This document shows, in pieces, positions 57,654 to 64,000 of a stretch of DNA of 64,000 bases. The DNA is from Vombatus ursinus (lineage: Eukaryota > Chordata > Mammalia > Diprotodontia > Vombatidae). Position 1 is the first letter of the stretch. Each line of letters opens with the position of its first letter. The stretch lies in the NCBI RefSeq assembly GCF_900497805.2, contig NW_020954570.1, positions 10,849,730-10,913,729 on the forward strand, written 5' to 3'. The notes under the pieces are model-generated. The model was given only the letters and a program-made list of their open reading frames with translations, was not told the origin of the DNA and ran no database searches. The position numbers and the translations under genes were made by a program.

Positions 57654-58632
57654 ATGAGCAAAAAAAAAAAATCTGACCAGCTACTATCAAGCCACAAACT
57701 CAGAAGACAAAAAGGTATAAATATCTATAAGCAAAGTCTCAAAGAATTGAATTGGACAAAAGAATTCCTGAAAGAGTTCAAAAAAAAAGGATTTTAAAAA
57801 TCAAGTAAAAGAGGTAGAGGAAAAATGTGGAAAGGAAATGAGAGTGATGCAAAAAATTATGAAAAGTGAACCAACAGTTTGATAAAAGACACAAAAAAAA
57901 TACTAAAGAAAATAACACCAGAATTCAACAAATGGAAATAGTGGTACAAAAGTTCAATGAAGAAAATTCCTTAAAAGGCAGAATTGGGCAGGTAGAAGCT
58001 AATGATTCCATAATACATCATGAAACAATAAAGTAAAATAGAAAGAATGAAAAAAGAAAAAAATGTGAAATATAGCAAAAAGAAATGACCTATAAAATAA
58101 ACTAAAATGAGATAATTTAAGAATTATTGAATTACCTGAAAGTCATGATTTTAAAAAAAGAGCTTAGATGTCATATTTCAAGAAATTATTATTGAGGAAA
58201 ACTTTCTTGATATCTTAGAACCAGAGGGCAAAACAGAAATTGGAAGAATCCATCAATTATCTCCTTAAAGAGATTGCAAAATGAAAACTCCAAGAAATAT
58301 TATACCCAAATTCCAGAGTAGACAGGCCACAGAGAAAATAGTGCAAGCAGCCAGAAGGAAACAATTCAAATATCATAGAGCCACAGTCAGGATCACACAA
58401 GATTTATCAGCTTCCACCTTAAAGGAGTGGAAGTCTCAGAACATGATATTCTTGAAAGAAACAGAGTTAGGATTAAAACCAAGAATTACCTAACTAGCAA
58501 AACTGAGTGTTATGTTTTAAGGGAATAAATGGATATTTAATAACGTTGAGGACTTTCAGGTATTCTTGATAAAAAGATAAGAGTTGAATAGAAAATTGGA
58601 CCTTTCAAATATAAGACTCAAGAGAAGCATAA
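57654..58632 (+). pseudogene. L1 ORF1 remnant
   Basis: ATG at 57,654; coiled-coil region 57,780-58,030 ('aaagaggtagaggaaaaatgtggaaaggaaatgagagtgatgc'); C-terminal RNA-binding part open at 58,281-58,493: MKTPRNIIPKFQSRQATEKI, VQAARRKQFKYHRATVRITQ, DLSASTLKEW, LKPRIT. End TAA 58,630-58,632 at the conserved 'agaagcataa'. Several stops and frame changes. Confidence 0.85.
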
Positions 58633-59462
58633 AGGAAAGAGAAATCATGACGATTTCAATAAGGTTAAATTGTTTATATTCTTATATGGGAAGATGATAC
58701 TTGTAACTCCTAACATCTTCATCATTATTAGGGCAGTTAGGGGTACAAATGGAGAGAGGGCATATGTGTGAGTTGACTATGATGGGATAACTTCAAAAAA
58801 TTAAGAGGTTAAAAAAAAGGATGCACTGATAGAAGGAGAAAGGGAGAGAAAGAATGGGGAAAATTATTTAATATAAAAGAGGTACACAAAAAACTTTTGC
58901 AGTAGAGGAGAAAATAGGGTGCTGTGCTCAAACCTCACTCTCATAAAAAATGGTTCACAGAGGGAATAACATGCACACTCAGTTGGGCTTAAAAATCTAT
59001 CTTTCCCAACAGGTAAATAAGAAGGGAATAGACTTAAAAATGGGGGTCGGGGAGTTGGTGGTAGATTAAGGAGGTAGTTGTCAGGAGCAAAATAGACTTT
59101 TGAGAAGGGGGAGAGGGAGGGAGTGGGGAAGGGAGAGAGAGAGAAATAGGGAAAAATAGGATGGGAGGTAATATACAGTAATCATAACTATGAATATGAT
59201 TGGGATGAACTCACCAATAAAATAGAAACAGATAGCAGAATGGATCAGAAACCAGAATCCAACAATATATTGTTTCCAAGAGACATATTTGACACAGAGA
59301 GACATGTACAAAATAAAAACAAAAAATAAGGTGGTGGAAAAAAATCTCTTATACTTCAGGTGAGGTTAAAAATAAAGGGAGGTCATGATCTCGGACAAAG
59401 CAAAAGCAAAAATAGAAAAGATAAGTAAGGAAACTACATTTTCCTAATAGGTACCATAAACA

Positions 59463-59715
59463 AGAGCAGATAGGTGATACAATGGACAGAGTACCAGGCC
59501 TGGAGGCAAGAAATTCCTCTTCCTGAATTCAAATCTGGCCTCAGGCATTTACTAGATGTGTGACTCTAGGCAAATCACTTAACATTTACCTTTGTTCCTC
59601 ATCTGTAAAATGCTGGAGCTAGAGAAGGAAATGGCAAACCACTCCAGTATCTTTTCCAATAAAACCCCAAATGAGATAACAAAAAGTCAGACATAACTGA
59701 AACAACTGAAAAACA
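59463..59715 (+). repeat. MAR1-type SINE
   Basis: 'agagcagataggtgatacaatggacagag', 'aaatctggcctcaggcatttactagatgtgtgactctaggcaaatcac', 'tcatctgtaaaatg', 'gagaaggaaatggcaaaccactccagtatc', 'gtcagacataactgaaacaactgaa'. Flanks 'ataaaca' at both sides fit a target duplication. Confidence 0.9.
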
Positions 59716-59864
59716 ATAAACAGTGAAGTAATGTCAATACTAAATATAAGGGCACCAAATATCATAGCATTCAAATTCTTAAGTTAAATGAGTTACAGGA
59801 GGAAATAAAAAGTAAAACTATATTAGTGGGGGACCTCAACCTTCCTCTCCCAGAACTAGATCAA

Positions 59865-60568
59865 TCTGGGAGAGCTGAGGCAAGATGGCAGAGTAAGACA
59901 GGGACTGACCTAACCTCTCAGAAAATCCCTTATAAACAATGCAACAACAATACTTCAAAACAAATTCTGAAGCAGTATAACCAACAAATGGGTAGGATGA
60001 AACAATTTTCCAGCCAAAGACAACATGGAACACAGAAAGGAAAGTTATGTATCATTGGGGTGAGAGTGGAGCAGAGTCCAGCACAGGTCTCACTCTGGCA
60101 AACCAGCAGCAGGCCTTGAGGGTGACTGAATCAGACGTAGCATCTTCCAGAGTTCTCAGCCACAGAAAATAAGGGTGTCAAACAACTGATCAGAAGGGTG
60201 TTACAGAAAGAGGTTACAAGGGACCCTTTGCTGATACAAGGAGTAGGACTCTGTTGCATTGCTCAAATGGAGTTCCCAGTTGCAGTGCCAGGGTGAGAGG
60301 GAGAACTAGCAGGAGCAGGATCCTGGACACAGTTTCAGGGGAGAAAAGAGTGCTTGTGGTCACCCATAGACCAGGGCACAGGTCAGGAGAGCAGTGACCA
60401 CACTTTTAGTTAGATCATATCACCTTAGAAGAAAAAAAAATACAGACATCCAGAATTAGCTCTGGAAACAGCAGCATGAAAAACATTAAAATTGGGACAG
60501 TATCCCACATACCCCAAGAGCGAAGCTTGACTTTAACATGAAATTAAAAGTCAAAAAATAACTGGAAA
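59865..60568 (+). promoter_or_regulatory. L1 5'UTR
   Basis: Starts with GGCAAGATGGCAGAG, the best CAAGATGGC (YY1-type) core in the window at the L1 start. A 97-codon open frame from 59,826 crosses the boundary between the two L1s and is a by-product. Confidence 0.65.
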
Positions 60569-61855
60569 ATGAGCCACAAAAAGAAGCTAAACATAAAATT
60601 ACTATTCTGACAGAGAAAACAAAAACACAAACTAAGAAGACAGCAATGCTCCCAAATAGCTATATGTAGACCCTCAATCTAAAATGTAAACTGGTCTTAG
60701 CTCCCAAAAGAATTTCTAGAAGATCTCAAAAAGGATTTTAACAAGCAAACAAGTGGGGGCTGCTAGTGGATAGAGCACTGGCCCTGAAGTCAGGAGGACC
60801 TGACTTCAAATCCGGCTTCAGACCAAACATTTCACACTTACTAGCTGTGTGACCCTGGGCAAGTCACTTAACCCCAATTGCCAAAAAAAAAAAAAGCAAA
60901 CAAGCAAAATAGGAAAAAATTGGGAAAGGAAATTACAGTGATGCAAAAAAATTATGAAAAGAGATAGAGTCAACAATTTGATAAAGAAGTACAAAAATCA
61001 AAGAAAATAACACCTTAAAAAACAGAATTGAGACATAAAAATGAGACATAAAAACCACTGATGAGAAGAAATCCTTAAAAAAGCTCAATTAGTCAAGTGG
61101 AAAAAGAAGTACAAATATTCACTGAAGAGAACTACTTAAAAATAGAATTGGACAAAGAGAAAAAGCAGTTCAAAAACTCATTGAAGAAAATAATCCCTTA
61201 AAAATTAGAAATAGGGAAGTGGAAGCTAATGACTCCATGAGACATCAGGCAACAATAAAGCAAAATTTAAAGAATGAAAAAAGAAAAGAAAATGTGAAAT
61301 ATCTCATTGCAAAAAAAGACCTATAAAAGAGATTAAAGAGAGATAATTTAAGGATTATCATACTACCTGAAAGCCATGATCAAAAAAATTGCCTATACAT
61401 CATATTTCAAGAAATTATTGAGGAAAACTGCCCTGATATTCTAGAACCAGAAGATAAAATAGAAATTGAAATAATCTATTGATCACCTCCTGAAACAGAT
61501 CACAATATGAAAGGTCCCAGGAATATGACACCCAAATTCCAAAGCACATAGGTCAAAAAGAAAATATTGCAAGCAGTTAGAAAGAAATAATTCAAATATC
61601 ATGGAGCCACAATAAAGATAACATAAAAATAATGGCTTCCTCATTAAAGAAGTAGAGAGCTTAAAACAGGATTTTCTAAAAGGCAAAGGAGGAAGGATTA
61701 CAACCAAGAATTGCCTACCCAGCAAACCAAAATATAATCCTTCAGGGAAATAAAAGATTAATTAATGAAACTGAGAGTTTTCAAGCATTTTTATTTAAAA
61801 GAACAGAGGTGAATGAAAATTTGATTTTCAAATACAAGAATCAAGAGAAGCATGA
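60569..61855 (+). pseudogene. L1 ORF1 remnant with SINE insertion
   Basis: ATG 60,569, TGA 61,853-61,855 at the conserved 'agaagcatga'. SINE at 60,754 splits the coiled-coil part. C-terminal landmarks: 'tttcaagaaattattgaggaaaactgccctgatattctag' (FQEIIxENCPDIL), 'aagaattgcctacccagcaaa' (PRIxYPAKL). Stops and frame changes occur throughout. Confidence 0.85.
60754..60893 (+). repeat. tRNA-derived SINE (SINE1/WSINE type)
   Basis: 'tgggggctgctagtggatagagcactggccctgaagtcagg', ACCAAACA variant, 'gctgtgtgaccctgggcaag', A-tail. Perfect 11-bp target duplication AAGCAAACAAG (60,743-60,753 / 60,894-60,904) in L1 ORF1. Confidence 0.96.
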
Positions 61856-61958
61856 AAAAGGTAAACACCAAAGAGAAACAATAAGGGATCCATTTAGGTT
61901 AAAGTGTTTACATTCTTATATGGGCATGATACTCATAACTTTTAAGAACTGTATCATT

Positions 61959-62079
61959 CACTGGCCCTGAAGTCAGGAGGACCTGACTTCAAATCTGGCT
62001 TCAGACCAAACACTTGACACTTACTAGCTATGTGACCCTGGGCAAGTCACTCAACCCCAATTGCCTAAAAAAATAAAAG
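61959..62079 (+). repeat. tRNA-derived SINE, 5'-truncated
   Basis: Starts at 'cactggccctgaagtcagg' and lacks the usual first 25-30 bp. ACCAAACA variant present. Perfect 13-bp target duplication GAACTGTATCATT (61,946-61,958 / 62,080-62,092), in the L1 spacer. Confidence 0.96.
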
Positions 62080-62559
62080 GAACTGTATCATTGTTAGGGC
62101 AATTAAAAAGAGTATACATAAATGGAAAGAATGGGCATGAGATGACTATGATAGGATAATTTCCAAAAAAAAGATGAATTAAGGTGTGAGAAAGAGGGAT
62201 TCATGGGGACAAGGGGAAAGGGATAGGGAAAGTTATCTAACAAAAGAAGCACACAAGAAAGAGTATTTAGAGTAGAGGGAAAGATGGGGATGATGGAGAA
62301 GACTTGAACTTTACTCCCAACAGAATTTGCTTAAGGAAGGAAAAATATACACATTCAGTGGGCTATACAAACCTATCTTACCTTAAAGGGAAGCAGAAGG
62401 GGAAGGGACTAAAAGAAGGGCTTGCTCATAGAAAGGAAGACTAATTAAAGGGAAAAGTGGTCAGAAGCAAAAGAGACTTTTGAGAAGGACAGGTTAAAAA
62501 AGAGAGAGAAAAGGATAAATGAAGAGAATAGAATGGAGGGAAATATACAATTAGTAATC

Positions 62560-63320
62560 ATAACTGTGAATGTAAATAGGATAAATTCACCCATAAAATG
62601 GAAGAAGAGAGCCAAACAAAATAAAAACCAGATTTTGACAATCTGTTGTTTACAAGAAACACTTGAAATGAAGAGCAAAATCTATTATGCTTCAACTGAA
62701 AAAAAAATGCAGGTGTAGCAATCATGACCTCAGGAAAAGCAAAAGAAAAAATAAATCTAATAAATAGAAATAACAAAAGAAACTACATTATGCTAAATTA
62801 AAAAAGGTACCCATCCAGCACTTCTTAAACTGTGGGTCATGATCCCATATGAGGTTGCAACCTACAGTTTAAGAAGTACTAAAGGGATTGCCAGTGAAAA
62901 AAGTTTAAGGAGCCTTGCAGGCATAGACAATGAGGTAATGTCAGTACAAACATATCTGCACCAAATGAATAGCATCCAAATTCTTAAAAAGTTAAATGTT
63001 ATACTTAGAAACAAACAGTAAAACAATACTAGTATGTGGGGCCCTCAATTTTCCTTCTCAGAACTAGATAAATTTGAACAAAAAAAAATAACAAGAAAGA
63101 AGTTAAGGAGGTGAAAACATTTTTAGAAAAGTTAGATATTATAAATCTCTGGAGGAAATTGAATGGGAATAAAAAGGAGCTACACATAACATCTTTAGAA
63201 AAATTAATTATGTATTAGGCCATAAAAACCTAACAAATGCAACACAGCAGAAATATTAAATACATCATTTTCAGATCATAAAGCAATACAAATTGCATTC
63301 AATAAAGGACCATGGAAACA
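62560..63320 (+). pseudogene. L1 ORF2 endonuclease remnant
   Basis: Starts VNVNRINSPIKWKKRAKQNK and NQILTICCLQETLEMKSKIY, matching the ORF2 start (human: ...HRLASWIKSQDPSVCCIQETHL; the CxQET stretch includes the catalytic Glu). A hAT MITE interrupts it at 62,817. Downstream 'gggccctcaattttccttctcagaactag' is the GDFN region, degraded, and 'tcatttaaagaccatggaaac'-type sequence closes the domain. Stops and frame changes; not functional. Confidence 0.8.
62817..62920 (+). mobile_element. hAT MITE, same ends as the 35.7-kb element
   Basis: 104 bp. Left AGCACTTCTTAAACTGTGGGT, right AAAAAGTTTAAGGAGCCTTG, both matching the ends of 35,715-36,514. It also has an internal palindrome: the left end pairs with 'acagtttaagaagtact' at 62,863-62,879. 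It sits in the L1 endonuclease region and so is younger than that L1. Confidence 0.85.
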
Positions 63321-63324
63321 TATT

Positions 63325-64000
63325 GATCACTACTGATTAGAGAAATGAAAATTAAAACAACTCTGGGGTATCACCTCGTACCCACTAAACTGGCTAATAT
63401 GACAGAAAAGGAAAATTACAAATGTTGGAGGGGATGTGGGAAAATTAGGACACTAAAGCATTGTTGGGGGAATTATGAACTGACCTAATTATTCTGGAGA
63501 GCAATTTGGAGCTATATCCAAAGTGCTACAAAATTGTTAATACCCTCTGAACCAGCAATACCATTGCTAGGTCGGTATCCCAAAGATATGCAAAAAAGGG
63601 GAGAGAAAGGAGCTATTTATACAAAAATATTTGAAGTAGCTTTTTTTCATGGTGGCAAAGAATTGGAAATTGAGGGGACATCTATCAATTAGGGAATTGT
63701 TGAACAAGTTGTGGCACATGACTGTAATGGAATATGATTGTGCTATAAGAAATGATGAGAAGATTGATTTCAGAAAAACCTGGAAAGACCTACATTAATT
63801 GATGCAAAATGAAGTGAGCAGAATCAGGAGAACATTGAATAACAATAACAGAAACATTTTCTAATGATCAAACATGAATGTTTTAGTTCTTCTCAGCAAT
63901 ATGATGATCTAAAACAATTCAGAAGAACTTTATGAGGAAAAATGCTATCCATCTCCAGAGAAAGTACCAATGGAGTCTGGATTCAAATGAAAACATACAT
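63325..64000 (+). repeat. L1 ORF2 C-terminal half
   Basis: From 'tgatcactactgattagagaaatg': Cys region NYKCWRGCGKIRTLKHCWGNY (the last Cys is Tyr), 'accagcaataccattgctagg', 'ggtggcaaagaattggaaattgagggg', and onward to 'aaagtaccaatggagtctgg' at the window end. Confidence 0.88.

Larger units (their letters stand above)
56885..59864 (+). mobile_element. L1 LINE, 5'-complete, cut off by a second L1
   Basis: 5' start 'taaagatggtggagtatagg' (about 56,893); 5'UTR; ORF1 57,654-58,632; spacer to about 59,180; ORF2 endonuclease part from 59,180, with a MAR1 inside (about 59,463-59,715). At 59,864, just after the endonuclease peptide VGDLNLPLPELDQS, the text passes into the start of a second L1. The remaining part should lie beyond the window if this is a nested insertion. 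Confidence 0.85.
59865..64000 (+). mobile_element. L1 LINE, 5'-complete, internally deleted, runs off the window
   Basis: Start 'gggagagctgaggcaagatggcagag' (about 59,868); 5'UTR to 60,568; ORF1 60,569-61,855; spacer; ORF2 start at about 62,560; endonuclease region to about 63,320; then a direct jump to the ORF2 C-terminal half (63,325-64,000). RT is missing. It carries two SINEs (60,754; 61,959) and a hAT MITE (62,817). The 3' end and any target duplication are beyond the window. It lies inside the L1 beginning at 56,885. Confidence 0.85.

Noticed and set aside
59826-60119. 97-codon plus-strand ORF
   Set aside because: It begins in the endonuclease part of one L1 (VGDLNLPLPELD, without its upstream part) and continues into the 5'UTR of the next.
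1-64000. CRISPR array, tRNA/rRNA genes, bacterial operons, host exons
   Set aside because: None seen. Spaced repeats here are microsatellites or interspersed elements, tRNA-like sequences are SINE heads, and no spliced coding pattern could be put together.

Overview
The window is AT-rich, CpG-poor and made almost entirely of interspersed repeats. I find no host protein-coding gene, exon, tRNA or rRNA gene that I can defend. The repeats point to a marsupial (metatherian) mammal: L1 copies of the marsupial type, tRNA-derived SINEs of the SINE1/WSINE and MAR1 kind, MIR/THER CORE-SINEs, an RTE-clade LINE, L2 remnants and hAT DNA transposons. The sequence alone does not give the species. It reads as intergenic or deep intronic DNA.

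Layout. 1-7,190: mostly unassigned DNA with a MIR, an L2 fragment, an unresolved old repeat, a SINE and a 5'-truncated L1 (3,040-5,190). 7,195-19,717: an L1 3' end, then a long degenerate L1 (10,679-17,236) with an LTR-like insertion in ORF1, a MAR1 in ORF2 and a duplicated endonuclease region, followed by more L1 3' sequence and a composite L1 unit. 19,730-24,450: unassigned DNA, an L2 end, purine tracts, a MIR and an antisense L1 5' piece with an ORF2 fragment inside its 5'UTR. 24,578-28,262: an internally deleted L1 carrying a SINE and a MAR1. 28,263-37,230: the least repeat-dense stretch, with THER SINEs, two hAT elements, a SINE and microsatellites. 37,290-41,760: an old antisense L1 interrupted by a MAR1 and a shorter antisense element. 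43,557-46,441: a nearly complete ORF1-only LINE. 46,690-49,620: an antisense RTE. 49,640-55,290: an antisense L1 piece, an L2 piece, unassigned DNA and an old repeat split by an L1 3' end. 56,885-64,000: two nested 5'-complete L1s, the inner one carrying two SINEs and a hAT MITE.

The most interesting pattern is a non-autonomous, ORF1-only (HAL1-like) LINE family with three copies here (17,959-18,985; 39,600-40,712 antisense; 43,557-46,441). All three share the same junction where ORF2 is missing, an extra copy of the inter-ORF purine-rich spacer placed after a first L1-type tail, and a microsatellite at one fixed site. Two copies keep a second tail. One copy has a 16-bp target-site duplication, so it moved as a unit. 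Such elements need the enzymes of intact L1s. The LINE, SINE and hAT copies seen here are all decayed, and family names are from memory, not from a database search.
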